From NCBI GenBank assembly GCA_900554845.1, contig USIY01000067.1, forward strand, positions 1 to 10,079: a DNA stretch of 10,079 nt, written 5' to 3'. The notes beneath the pieces are model-generated. The model was given only the letters and a program-made list of their open reading frames with translations. It did no database searches and had not been told where the DNA came from. Shown piece by piece: positions 1 to 7,014 of the stretch (positions are counted from its first letter, which is position 1; the number at the start of each line of letters is the position of its first letter). The position numbers and the translations under genes were made by a program. The DNA comes from an uncultured Bacteroidales bacterium. Its GTDB lineage: Bacteria > Bacteroidota > Bacteroidia > Bacteroidales > Muribaculaceae.

Positions 1-201
1 ATCTTTGCCGACGAGCCCACAGGAAGCCTTGACTCGCATAACCGTGATGAAATCCAGGCTCTCTTTGCACGTCTGCGGGATGATCTGGGCCAGACATTCG
101 TTATCGTGACCCATGACCCCACCCTCGCCACAATCGCCAACAGAATCGTATCGATGGCCGACGGACGTATTGTATCAGTGGAGTCTCAATCTTTGGAATA
201 A
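1..201 (+). CDS. ABC transporter ATP-binding protein, C-terminal end only
   Basis: The window opens inside this gene; the last 66 codons are present in frame 1 and end at TAA (199-201). What is visible is the end of an ABC nucleotide-binding domain: FADEPTGSLD, which combines the Walker B end with its catalytic Glu and the D-loop, then the H-loop segment VIVTHD about 30 residues later, and a short C-terminal tail (MADGRIVS). The DEPTGSLD wording and the tail ending soon after the H-loop resemble the LolD/MacB/FtsE class of small ATPases. These power lipoprotein release or tripartite efflux at the inner membrane. Walker A, Q-loop and signature motif lie upstream of the window, so the exact subfamily cannot be fixed. 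The stop codon lies inside the promoter of the next gene, which suggests the following operon is separately initiated. Confidence 0.9.
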   Translation: MFADEPTGSLDSHNRDEIQALFARLRDDLGQTFVIVTHDPTLATIANRIVSMADGRIVSVESQSLE

Positions 202-223
202 TCGCAGAAATGTTGTAAATTTG
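192..223 (+). promoter_or_regulatory. Bacteroides-type promoter for the DUF3467-cysS operon
   Basis: TTTG at 192-195 and TAAATTTG at 216-223 are separated by 20 bp. This matches both halves of the Bacteroidota primary sigma factor consensus (-33 TTTG, -7 TAnnTTTG) at about the expected spacing. The start site would fall near 228-231, leaving an A-rich leader of about 45 nt before the ATG at 274. The -33 element lies inside the last codons of the ABC ATPase gene. No Shine-Dalgarno sequence is visible in the leader, as is usual in this phylum. Confidence 0.75.
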
Positions 224-273
224 CGATAAATTAATTCAATAAACAAAACAACAACTTGAACAACTGACGAAAC

Positions 274-564
274 ATGGAAAATAAAGATCAAAACCAGCAG
301 CTTCAGATTCAATTGCGTCCGGAGCTTGCCGACGGCAAATACACCAATCTGGCCATGATAGGCCATAATCCAAGCGAATTCCTGATAGACTTCATATTCG
401 CGGCTCCCGGAATGCCGCAGGCTCCGGTCGTGTCGCGCGTAATCATGAGTCCTGAGAACGCAAAAAAACTGATGTTCGCCCTGACCGACAACATCCAGAA
501 ATACGAAGCCCAGTTTGGCGAAATCCTGCCCGCAGCCGCCAAAGGACGCGCAGGAAACAACTAA
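274..564 (+). CDS. DUF3467 family protein, 96 aa
   Basis: This is a small soluble protein with no signal peptide, membrane segment or cysteine. I recognise it as DUF3467 from its length of about 100 residues and the run GKYTNLAMIGHNPSEFLIDF, followed by a hydrophobic/proline stretch (FAAPGMPQAPVVSRVIMSP) and a helical tail (ENAKKLMFALTDNIQKYEAQFG). The family is widespread in Bacteroidota and has no established function. It is the first gene after the promoter at 192-223. Its stop is 12 nt from the cysS start, so the two are probably co-transcribed. The ATG at 274 is the only sensible start: it lies about 45 nt from the inferred transcription start and gives the normal family length. A role in translation or RNA metabolism could be guessed from its neighbours, but nothing in the protein shows it. 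Confidence 0.9.
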   Translation: MENKDQNQQLQIQLRPELADGKYTNLAMIGHNPSEFLIDFIFAAPGMPQAPVVSRVIMSPENAKKLMFALTDNIQKYEAQFGEILPAAAKGRAGNN

Positions 565-576
565 TCCTCACTCCCT

Positions 577-2049
577 ATGGAGTCTAACCTTTTAATTTAC
601 AATACACTGACCCGGACAAAACAGGCTTTTAAGCCGATACATCCGGGCCATGTGGGCATGTATGTATGCGGTCCAACTGTCTATGGTGACGCACATCTGG
701 GACATGCCCGTCCGGCCATAACCTTCGACATTCTGTACCGTTATCTCACATTTTTGGGATATAAAGTACGCTACGTACGCAACATCACCGATGTTGGACA
801 CCTGGAACACGACGCCGACGAAGGAGAGGACAAAATTGCCAAGAAAGCACGCCTGGAACAACTCGAGCCAATGGAAGTTGTTCAATATTACCTTAATCGC
901 TACCATCATGACATGGAAGCGCTGAATGTGCTTCCTCCCAGCATCGAGCCTCATGCGTCAGGACACATTATCGAACAGATCGAATACGTGAAACGCATTA
1001 TTGACGCGGGTTACGCATATGAAAGCTGCGGTTCGGTCTACTTCGATGTTTCAAAGTACGACAAAGACCATCACTACGGTGTGTTGTCAGGCCGCAACAT
1101 CGAGGAACTTCTCAACACCACCCGTGAACTCGACGGACAACAGGAGAAACGGAATCCTCTGGATTTCGCCTTATGGAAAAAGGCATCGCCCGAACACATC
1201 ATGCATTGGCCGAGTCCCTGGAGCGAGGGATTCCCGGGATGGCATCTGGAGTGTTCGACAATGGGACGCAAATATCTGGGAGACACGTTCGACATTCATG
1301 GAGGGGGAATGGACCTTATGTTCCCGCATCATGAATGCGAGATCGCGCAAAGCGTCGCGGCCCAGGGACATCCCGCCGTGAATTATTGGATGCACAACAA
1401 CATGATAACCATCAACGGCAAGAAGATGGGAAAGTCATACAACAATTTCATCACCCTTGAGCAGTTCTTTAAAGGTGACCATCCGTTGCTGACGCGTCCC
1501 TATGGCCCGATGGTTATCCGCCTGTTCATACTTCAGGCCCATTACCGCAGTCCGTTGGATTTCAGCGACGAGAACCTTCAGAGCGCCGAGAAAGCGCTGC
1601 AAAAGCTCAATGAAGCACGCGGCCGTCTCAAGAATCTGAAAGCATCCGCCGACAAGGACGCCGATCTTCCCGACTATATGCAGATGGCTCTGGACGCGAT
1701 GAACGACGACCTCAACACCCCGATTGCGCTCAGCCACATCTTCGACGCCGTCAAGACGATCAACTCCGCCACCGACGGAATTTTAAAGCTGTCCCAACGC
1801 GACATCGATAATCTGAACCGTCTGTTCGACACCGTACTCACTGGCCTAATGGGCATTCTTCCCGAAGAAAGCGCGGCAGGCATAGACATGGAACCTTACC
1901 GCAAGGCTGTGGATCTGGTGCTTGAAGTACGCGCCAATGCCAAGGCCCAAAAAGACTGGGCCACCTCTGACCTTATCCGTGACAGACTGTCGGAAATCGG
2001 ATTCAACATCAAGGACACCAAAAACGGCGCCGAGTGGAGCCTTAAATAA
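577..2049 (+). CDS. cysS: cysteinyl-tRNA synthetase
   Basis: CysRS is a cytoplasmic class I aminoacyl-tRNA synthetase that charges tRNA-Cys with cysteine using ATP. The 490-residue length is normal for bacterial CysRS. The N-terminal catalytic Rossmann fold shows MYVCGPTVYGDAHLGHAR (28-45), which carries the first zinc-ligand Cys31 and the HIGH-type motif HLGH (40-43). Further zinc ligands can be placed by analogy with the E. coli enzyme: Cys226 (GWHLECS), His251 and Glu255 (PHHECE). The KMSKS loop reads KMGKS (283-287), which keeps both lysines and the final serine. The C-terminal helical bundle and anticodon-binding part ends with DLIRDRLSEIGFNIKDT. The gene starts 12 nt after the DUF3467 stop and ends 8 nt before the DUF2851 gene, so it sits inside an operon. 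Nothing is missing or truncated. Confidence 0.98.
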   Translation: MESNLLIYNTLTRTKQAFKPIHPGHVGMYVCGPTVYGDAHLGHARPAITFDILYRYLTFLGYKVRYVRNITDVGHLEHDADEGEDKIAKKARLEQLEPMEVVQYYLNRYHHDMEALNVLPPSIEPHASGHIIEQIEYVKRIIDAGYAYESCGSVYFDVSKYDKDHHYGVLSGRNIEELLNTTRELDGQQEKRNPLDFALWKKASPEHIMHWPSPWSEGFPGWHLECSTMGRKYLGDTFDIHGGGMDLMFPHHECEIAQSVAAQGHPAVNYWMHNNMITINGKKMGKSYNNFITLEQFFKGDHPLLTRPYGPMVIRLFILQAHYRSPLDFSDENLQSAEKALQKLNEARGRLKNLKASADKDADLPDYMQMALDAMNDDLNTPIALSHIFDAVKTINSATDGILKLSQRDIDNLNRLFDTVLTGLMGILPEESAAGIDMEPYRKAVDLVLEVRANAKAQKDWATSDLIRDRLSEIGFNIKDTKNGAEWSLK

Positions 2050-2057
2050 GAGGACCG

Positions 2058-3359
2058 ATGGAGCTGCTGTACCAGTATCTCTGGAAGCAGCGGATGATGG
2101 GACGCAAGTGCGTCACGGTCCGCGGAGACGATCTGGAAATCATATGCGCCGGCATTCACAATATGGATGCCGGCCCCGATTTCCGGGACGCACGCATACG
2201 TATCGCCGGGCAGATGTGGGCCGGAAATGTTGAAATCCATGTGAAGGCCAGCGACTGGATGCGCCATGGGCACGACTCGGATCCTGCGTACCAAAATGTG
2301 ATCCTTCACGTTGTGGCGGTCGACGACACTCGTATCAAGCGCCCAGACGGCTCCGAAATACCACAGTTGATCGCAACATTCCCGGAAAGCTTCTACCGTA
2401 TGTACGAGGCGCTGAGCCAACGCATCGACACAACGGCCTGCGAACCATACCTTGACCTTGTGCCACAATTGATACGAAAGGACTGGCTCGCCGCATTGGC
2501 CGTTGAACGGCTGCAGACAAAAGCGTCGCGAATCATCAACTGTGCGAAAAGTCTAAACGGAGACTGGAACAGTACATGTTTCTTATCGCTGGCACGCGCC
2601 CTCGGATTTAACCTCAACGGCGATCCGTTCGAAATGCTCGCCCGTTCTCTGCCACTGACCATAATCCATCATCATTCCGACGATCTGTTCCAAATAGAGG
2701 CTTTGATGTTTGGGCAAGCCGGATTTCTTGACACCTCCCTGCATATTTTCGATGAGTATTACCAGACCTTGGCGCGGGAATATTTCTTTCTGGCCAGGAA
2801 ATACGGTCTGAAACCGATGAATGTCTCGATATGGAAATATGCCCGCACACGCCCGCAGAATTTTCCACACCGGCGCATAGCCATGCTGTCGGCTGCAATG
2901 ACCGACGGATTCACCATGCTCTCCGACATCTGGGACCATCGCAAAGACCCCGACAAAATCAGGGAGTTGTTCCACCTCACACTTTCACCATATTGGGAGA
3001 CGCATTCCGACTTCGATGCCGCCGGCAGTCTGCAAGGCACATTGTCCCCGGGCGCCGTCGACCTGCTGATGATCAACTTCGTGGCTCCTATGATCTATGC
3101 GTACAGCGCGGCGCGAGGCGATTATGAAGCAGCGGAATCCGCCATGTCCATATGGGACTCCCTCAAACCGGAAAACAACACCTTTATCCGCCAATGGACG
3201 GCAGCGGGAATAGTCCCCGCATGCGCCGCCGAATCACAGGCTTTACTGCAACTGCGGAAAGTTTACTGCGATTACTCAAGATGTTTGGAATGCCGTTTTG
3301 CCGCAGCCATTCTCAAGGCTGCAGCAGGAATTCCTTTCAATTGCCCGTCCCCATCCTGA
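2058..3359 (+). CDS. DUF2851 family protein, 433 aa
   Basis: I recognise this as DUF2851, an uncharacterised Bacteroidota-enriched family. The most conserved-looking part is N-terminal: NMDAGPDF (35-42), GNVEIHVKASDW (56-67), H70, H72, D75, and the strand YQNVILHVV (78-86). The D41 ... E59-x-H-x-K63 arrangement on what look like consecutive beta strands resembles a PD-(D/E)XK nuclease core, but this is my inference and the spacing is not canonical. The rest is helical. The C-terminus has a cysteine set C389, C404, C409 and C412 (YCDYSRCLEC) that could bind a metal or Fe-S cluster. There is no signal peptide or membrane segment. The ATG at 2058 follows the cysS stop by 8 nt with a weak AGAGG just upstream. 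Length and reading frame look intact. The biochemical role is unknown. Confidence 0.88.
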   Translation: MELLYQYLWKQRMMGRKCVTVRGDDLEIICAGIHNMDAGPDFRDARIRIAGQMWAGNVEIHVKASDWMRHGHDSDPAYQNVILHVVAVDDTRIKRPDGSEIPQLIATFPESFYRMYEALSQRIDTTACEPYLDLVPQLIRKDWLAALAVERLQTKASRIINCAKSLNGDWNSTCFLSLARALGFNLNGDPFEMLARSLPLTIIHHHSDDLFQIEALMFGQAGFLDTSLHIFDEYYQTLAREYFFLARKYGLKPMNVSIWKYARTRPQNFPHRRIAMLSAAMTDGFTMLSDIWDHRKDPDKIRELFHLTLSPYWETHSDFDAAGSLQGTLSPGAVDLLMINFVAPMIYAYSAARGDYEAAESAMSIWDSLKPENNTFIRQWTAAGIVPACAAESQALLQLRKVYCDYSRCLECRFAAAILKAAAGIPFNCPSPS

Positions 3360-3418
3360 AACATATCGTAATTTACTGCGTTTTTAATATTGACAGATAT
3401 ACTCATACAGTCGATTGT

Positions 3419-4354
3419 ATGGAACCCAAAAAATTCACACAACGCGAGGACCGCATATTCAATTGGACCAACGGCACCGCCCAGACGATACCGCTGATGG
3501 AGTTCATTTCCTTACGTCGTCCCGACACAAAACGAACAGACATTAAGAAATGGCTGAAATTCGGGCATATTACTGTGGGAGGGAACGTCACATCACAGTT
3601 CAACGCTCCCGTGGCGCCCGGAGTAACAGTCAGCTTTAACGCCTCTCGACCATGGCCTGTTTTCCATCACCCCCGTATAAAACTCATATACGAGGACGAT
3701 GATGTAATGGTGATACATAAAGGCTACGGTTTGCTGTCGGTCCCTACCGAAAGCCATCGCAAAGAAGCGAACGCATACGAAATTATGCGCAACTATATCA
3801 AAGAACAGAATCCGCGCAACAAACTTTTCATTGTGCACCGTCTGGACCGCGACACTTCGGGACTGATGATGTTCGCAAAAAGTCAGGAAGCGCAGGAGGT
3901 GCTACGTCACAACTGGAACAATATAATTCTGGAACGGCTCTATGTTGCCGTGCTCGAAGGGTATCTGAAGGAAGACAAAGGTTTTGTCAAAAGCCGTCTG
4001 ACAGAAAATTCCCAATTTGTAGTTTACAGCACCGACAACCCGGAGGAGGGACGTGTGGCCGTGACCCATTATGAAGTATTGGCGCGCGGCAACGGCTATA
4101 CCCTGGCACAATTTTCGCTTGACACAGGCCGTAAGAACCAAATCCGCGTACACGCCCATGACATGGGCCATCCGATAGCGGGTGACAGAAAATATGGAGC
4201 AAAAACCAGTCCGATCCATCGTCTGGCGCTACATGCCCAAACCCTTAGGTTCGCACATCCGATCACTCGCAAGGACATGAACTTCCAGTCGCCCATACCC
4301 CCGCAGTTCTCATCCGTGGTGGGAGCTCATAAAGAGAAGAACACATCAAAATGA
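3419..4354 (+). CDS. RluA-family pseudouridine synthase, 311 aa
   Basis: This enzyme isomerises uridine to pseudouridine in rRNA or tRNA. The N-terminal part (about 25-75) looks like an S4 RNA-binding domain (SLRRPDTKRTDIKKWLKFG ... ITVGGNVT). The catalytic domain follows: YEDDDVMVIHKGYGLLSVPTE (91-111), the motif HRLDRDTSG (140-148) with catalytic Asp143, and TGRKNQIRVHAHDMGHPIAG (237-255). The same reading frame stays open upstream to 3152, but that part overlaps the end of the DUF2851 gene and reads as noise. The ATG at 3419 (MEPKKFTQ) gives the normal length, so I chose it. The 59-nt gap upstream contains an imperfect -7-like box, TAATATTG at 3385-3392, without a -33 partner; an internal promoter is only weakly possible. 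The last codons overlap the next gene as ATGA (4351-4354). The target uridine cannot be told from the sequence. Confidence 0.93.
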   Translation: MEPKKFTQREDRIFNWTNGTAQTIPLMEFISLRRPDTKRTDIKKWLKFGHITVGGNVTSQFNAPVAPGVTVSFNASRPWPVFHHPRIKLIYEDDDVMVIHKGYGLLSVPTESHRKEANAYEIMRNYIKEQNPRNKLFIVHRLDRDTSGLMMFAKSQEAQEVLRHNWNNIILERLYVAVLEGYLKEDKGFVKSRLTENSQFVVYSTDNPEEGRVAVTHYEVLARGNGYTLAQFSLDTGRKNQIRVHAHDMGHPIAGDRKYGAKTSPIHRLALHAQTLRFAHPITRKDMNFQSPIPPQFSSVVGAHKEKNTSK

Positions 4355-5202
4355 AATTAGACAAAAGTTCATATTATCCCAAGTCTCCGCTTGATGATGA
4401 ATTAGGGCCCTCAGACGAATCTTTCGCCAAATACGGGCCCAAGGTCTCCGGAGACAATGTTATTGCGCAAGAAGACAGCTGGGAGGAAACGGTTTCTGAA
4501 GATGAGCCCGAAGGAGAGACGGCAGTTCCCGACGACAAGTCACAAGACTGCGGACATGAACCGGATCGGCCCGAGACATCTGCGGAGCATGCCGTCACCA
4601 TCGCATCCAATATCATATCCTGGATGATGGTACCAGTACTGATGCCCGTATATGGAATCATCCTGATACTTTGGCTGTCGATTCTAAGCTACGCTCCAAC
4701 GGGCCCCAGAATAGGGTTTACGCTTGTCGTGGCCGCAATCAACCTCGGGATTCCGGCAATTATGTTCCCACTGCTGAAAAAATTAGGATTTATTCAGGAC
4801 ATAGGCCTTAACGGCCGCACAGAACGGCTTATACCTTATTGCATAGTTATACTGTGTATGCTCGGCACCGCATGGTTCCTTTATTCCAAAGGATTCCCGA
4901 TGTGGGCTGTCATGTTCTATGCGGGAGGGGCCGCCACAGGCTTAATAGAGTTGATGGTGAACCTAAAATGGAAAATATCGGCGCATGCCGCCGGCATCGC
5001 GGGTCTTGTCGCTTTGTTGATACGCATGACGCACGAGGCATTGCCGTTGCCTGAGCTTTTTGTATGGCAATTGATAGCGATATTATGCGCGGGATTGTGC
5101 GGCACGGCACGCTTATGGCTGCGCCGGCACACTCTCGGTCAGATTCTTGCCGGATACACCGTAGGGTTCTGTTGCGTCTACTTTCTTACGATGATTCACT
5201 GA
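4351..5202 (+). CDS. divergent PAP2-like integral membrane protein, 283 aa
   Basis: The first 80 or so residues are hydrophilic and acidic (for example EDSWEETVSEDEPEGE). About six to seven membrane segments follow, near 86-112, 120-141, 159-178, 184-204, 212-227, 234-252 and 265-282. Late motifs recall PAP2 phosphatases (undecaprenyl-diphosphate, phosphatidate or lipid A phosphatases): NGRTERLIPY (154-163), KISAH (208-212) in place of PSGH, and AR-x5-HTLGQILAG (253-268) in place of SR-x5-H-x3-D. Arg254 and His260 are kept, but the Asp that normally supports the catalytic His is Gln264. The call is therefore a PAP2-like fold with uncertain activity. Translation is probably coupled to the upstream pseudouridine synthase by the ATGA overlap. 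The ispG start lies 13 nt downstream, and the pairing with an isoprenoid enzyme would suit a polyprenyl-phosphate substrate (inference). Confidence 0.78.
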   Translation: MKLDKSSYYPKSPLDDELGPSDESFAKYGPKVSGDNVIAQEDSWEETVSEDEPEGETAVPDDKSQDCGHEPDRPETSAEHAVTIASNIISWMMVPVLMPVYGIILILWLSILSYAPTGPRIGFTLVVAAINLGIPAIMFPLLKKLGFIQDIGLNGRTERLIPYCIVILCMLGTAWFLYSKGFPMWAVMFYAGGAATGLIELMVNLKWKISAHAAGIAGLVALLIRMTHEALPLPELFVWQLIAILCAGLCGTARLWLRRHTLGQILAGYTVGFCCVYFLTMIH

Positions 5203-5215
5203 TAATTTTATTACA

Positions 5216-6793
5216 ATGTCTATCTACAACTACTCGCGACGCCGTGCGACTGCCGTCAAAGTCGGAGATGTGACAATAGGAGGCGACGCACCGATCGCCA
5301 TCCAGTCAATGACCAACACAAATACCAACGACACCGCGGCTTGTGTGGAGCAGATCAATGCCATCGCCGAGGCCGGCGCCGACATAGTGCGCCTTACCAC
5401 CCAAGGAGTCCGCGAAGCCGCCAATATGGCGGAAATAAAACAACGGCTTGACAGAAACATTCCCTTGGTAGCCGACGTGCATTTCAACCCTAAAGCGGCG
5501 TTCGAAGCAGCCACGCATGTCGAGAAGGTACGTATAAATCCGGGGAATTTCGTTGACGCCGCCCGCACATTCAAAAAACTGGAGTTTTCTGACGATGAAT
5601 ATAAAGAGGAAATAGATCGCATACGTCAAACGCTCGTACCGTTTCTGGAATTGTGCCGTTCCAACCGCACGGCCGTACGGCTGGGTGTGAACCACGGCTC
5701 CTTATCGGACCGCATCATGAGCCGATACGGCGATTCCCCGGCAGGAATGGTGGAAAGCGTCATGGAATTCCTGAGAATAGCCCGAGAAATAGATTTCAAT
5801 GACATTGTCATCTCTGTGAAAGCCTCCAATGTAACTGTTATGGTGGAAACGGTTCTACGTCTTGTCGACGCCATGGATGCCGAGGACATGCATTTCCCCC
5901 TTCATCTTGGAGTAACCGAAGCCGGCGACGCCGAGGACGGCCGTATAAAATCAGCCGCCGGCATAGGAGCTCTTTTGGCTTTGGGCTTGGGCGACACCAT
6001 TCGCGTTTCCCTCAGCGAGCCACCAGAAAACGAGATTCCCGTGGCTATAATGCTTAGAGATTACATTGTGGAGCGCGATGGCCATGCCTGGATAGATGAA
6101 CCGGAAACAGTTCTTCCCGGCGAGGCCCGCTCGTATACGGCGTTGTATGACGGAAAACTTCCCGCCGGCACCCAATTTGTGGCATGGCACGCCGACAAGC
6201 CTGCAGTCACAAGCAATTTGCTGGAAATAACAGCAGCCGGTCCGAATCCAGTGGGTGCTATGGCGGCCGCTATCGACAATTATATCTCCGCGGGCGGCCG
6301 TCAGCCTGTTCTTATGAGACTTGCTTACAACACCCGGTCCATCGATGAACTGAGGATTAAAGCCGCCGCCGATTTCGGAACTTTATTACTGAATGGTTAC
6401 GGGACCGGAATCCGGGTGGATGATTCCAATTATGACGATGAGACCCTGGCAACGCTTGAGCTCGACATCCTTCAGGCTGTCCGGGCAAGGACATCAAAAA
6501 CAGAATATATTTCATGCCCCAGCTGCGGGCGCACTTTGTTCGACCTGCAGAACACTTTAAAACAGGTAAAGGCTGCCACATCTCATCTGAAAGGTCTGAA
6601 AATCGGTGTGATGGGATGTATTGTCAACGGACCGGGAGAAATGGCCGACGCCGATTACGGTTATGTTGGCGCCGGACCGGACCGCGTCAGCATCTACAGG
6701 GGTAAGGAATGTATCATTAAGAATATTCCTGCCTCAGAAGCGTTGCCCAAATTGCTTGAGCTCATAGAATCAGACCACAAAACAAGCCTGTGA
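5216..6793 (+). CDS. ispG: 4-hydroxy-3-methylbut-2-enyl diphosphate synthase, insert-containing form
   Basis: IspG (GcpE) is the Fe-S enzyme of the non-mevalonate (MEP) pathway. It reductively converts MEcPP to HMBPP, the step before IspH, and supplies isoprenoids for quinones and the undecaprenyl carrier. The N-terminal TIM barrel (about 10-268) shows IAIQSMTNTNTNDT (27-40), PLVADVHFNPKAA (83-95), KVRINPGNF (104-112), RLGVNHGSL (155-163) and LHLGVTEAG (229-237). The C-terminal domain (about 427-525) carries the [4Fe-4S] ligands Cys434 and Cys437 (CPSCGR) and Cys468 (GCIVNGPGE), with Glu475 as the probable fourth ligand. Between them lies an insert of about 155 residues (270-425) that is absent from the 372-residue E. 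coli enzyme. It corresponds to the A* domain of plant and Bacteroidota/Chlamydia-type IspG, though the total of 525 residues is short for that class. This is the last gene of the operon. Confidence 0.97.
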   Translation: MSIYNYSRRRATAVKVGDVTIGGDAPIAIQSMTNTNTNDTAACVEQINAIAEAGADIVRLTTQGVREAANMAEIKQRLDRNIPLVADVHFNPKAAFEAATHVEKVRINPGNFVDAARTFKKLEFSDDEYKEEIDRIRQTLVPFLELCRSNRTAVRLGVNHGSLSDRIMSRYGDSPAGMVESVMEFLRIAREIDFNDIVISVKASNVTVMVETVLRLVDAMDAEDMHFPLHLGVTEAGDAEDGRIKSAAGIGALLALGLGDTIRVSLSEPPENEIPVAIMLRDYIVERDGHAWIDEPETVLPGEARSYTALYDGKLPAGTQFVAWHADKPAVTSNLLEITAAGPNPVGAMAAAIDNYISAGGRQPVLMRLAYNTRSIDELRIKAAADFGTLLLNGYGTGIRVDDSNYDDETLATLELDILQAVRARTSKTEYISCPSCGRTLFDLQNTLKQVKAATSHLKGLKIGVMGCIVNGPGEMADADYGYVGAGPDRVSIYRGKECIIKNIPASEALPKLLELIESDHKTSL

Positions 6794-6870
6794 CAGCAGT
6801 CTTTTCAGCCTATCATACAATTCTGAGCATAATTATACAAAACGAAAATACAACCACCGTGCCCGTAAAC

Positions 6871-6916
6871 CAATAAGCGGAAGATTGTCAATTTATTGAC
6901 AATCTTCCGCTTATTG
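6871..6916 (+). terminator. perfect 21-bp stem-loop after ispG, probable terminator
   Basis: The arms at 6871-6891 and 6896-6916 are exactly complementary over 21 bp, with a 4-nt loop TTTA. The core of each arm reads GCGGAAGATTGTCAA and its complement. The hairpin starts 77 nt after the ispG stop and is followed on the plus strand by an AT-rich run (AAATTATTATTAATT) rather than a pure T-tract. Termination or 3'-end protection of the operon transcript is therefore likely but not textbook. On the minus strand the sequence after the hairpin is GC-rich, so it is not a simple terminator in that direction. A perfect stem this long is longer than most intrinsic terminators. Confidence 0.6.
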
Positions 6917-6940
6917 AAATTATTATTAATTCCTTAACAT

Positions 6941-6973
6941 AAAAAGTCAACCTCTTTTCACAAAGAGGTTGAC
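6941..6973 (-). terminator. intrinsic terminator, minus strand
   Basis: The arms GTCAACCTCTTT (6946-6957) and AAAGAGGTTGAC (6962-6973) pair perfectly over 12 bp around a 4-nt loop. Read on the minus strand, the stem is followed directly by TTTTT (plus-strand AAAAA at 6941-6945), the classic Rho-independent form. Read on the plus strand the stem is followed by AGAAACC, so it does not terminate in that direction. Its orientation is the main reason to expect a minus-strand transcript here. Confidence 0.7.
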
Positions 6974-7009
6974 AGAAACCTTAATCTTAATTTAATACTA
7001 TGAAAAACA
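6941..7009 (-). ncRNA. candidate short minus-strand RNA of about 65-70 nt
   Basis: On the minus strand a perfect TAnnTTTG box (TATTTTTG, 7022 to 7015) is followed after the usual few bases by a short unit. That unit begins near 7010-7008 (GTGTTTTTCATAGTATT...) and ends at a 12-bp hairpin with a TTTTT tail (6973 to 6941). Between them lies an unstructured AT-rich stretch of about 35 nt without a start-stop frame of any length. Promoter, short body and terminator together are the minimal layout of an independent small RNA. My recollection, unverified, is that short elements with similar GTTTTTCATAGTATT leaders recur between genes in Bacteroidales, so this may belong to a repeated family. The 5' end is uncertain by a few bases. 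Confidence 0.45.
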
Positions 7010-7014
7010 CACTG

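Noticed and set aside
1424..1438. KMGKS instead of KMSKS in CysRS as a possible defect
   Set aside because: The lysines and final serine are kept, small-residue variation at this position is tolerated in the family, and all other catalytic and zinc-binding residues are present.
1896..2468. 190-codon open frame on the minus strand across the cysS/DUF2851 junction
   Set aside because: It is antisense to two well-supported genes with normal family motifs; its composition mirrors their codon usage and no domain is recognisable.
3385..3392. TAATATTG as an internal promoter for the pseudouridine synthase gene
   Set aside because: One mismatch in the -7 core and no TTTG at the right distance upstream; mentioned in the gene entry but not called.
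3152..3418. 89-codon upstream in-frame extension of the pseudouridine synthase
   Set aside because: It overlaps the 3' end of the DUF2851 gene in another frame, has no protein-like pattern, and would give an abnormal N-terminus; the ATG at 3419 fits the family.
6946..6973. Second hairpin taken as a back-up terminator for ispG
   Set aside because: On the plus strand it is followed by AGAAACC with no T-run; the T-tract is on the minus side, so it is a minus-strand terminator.
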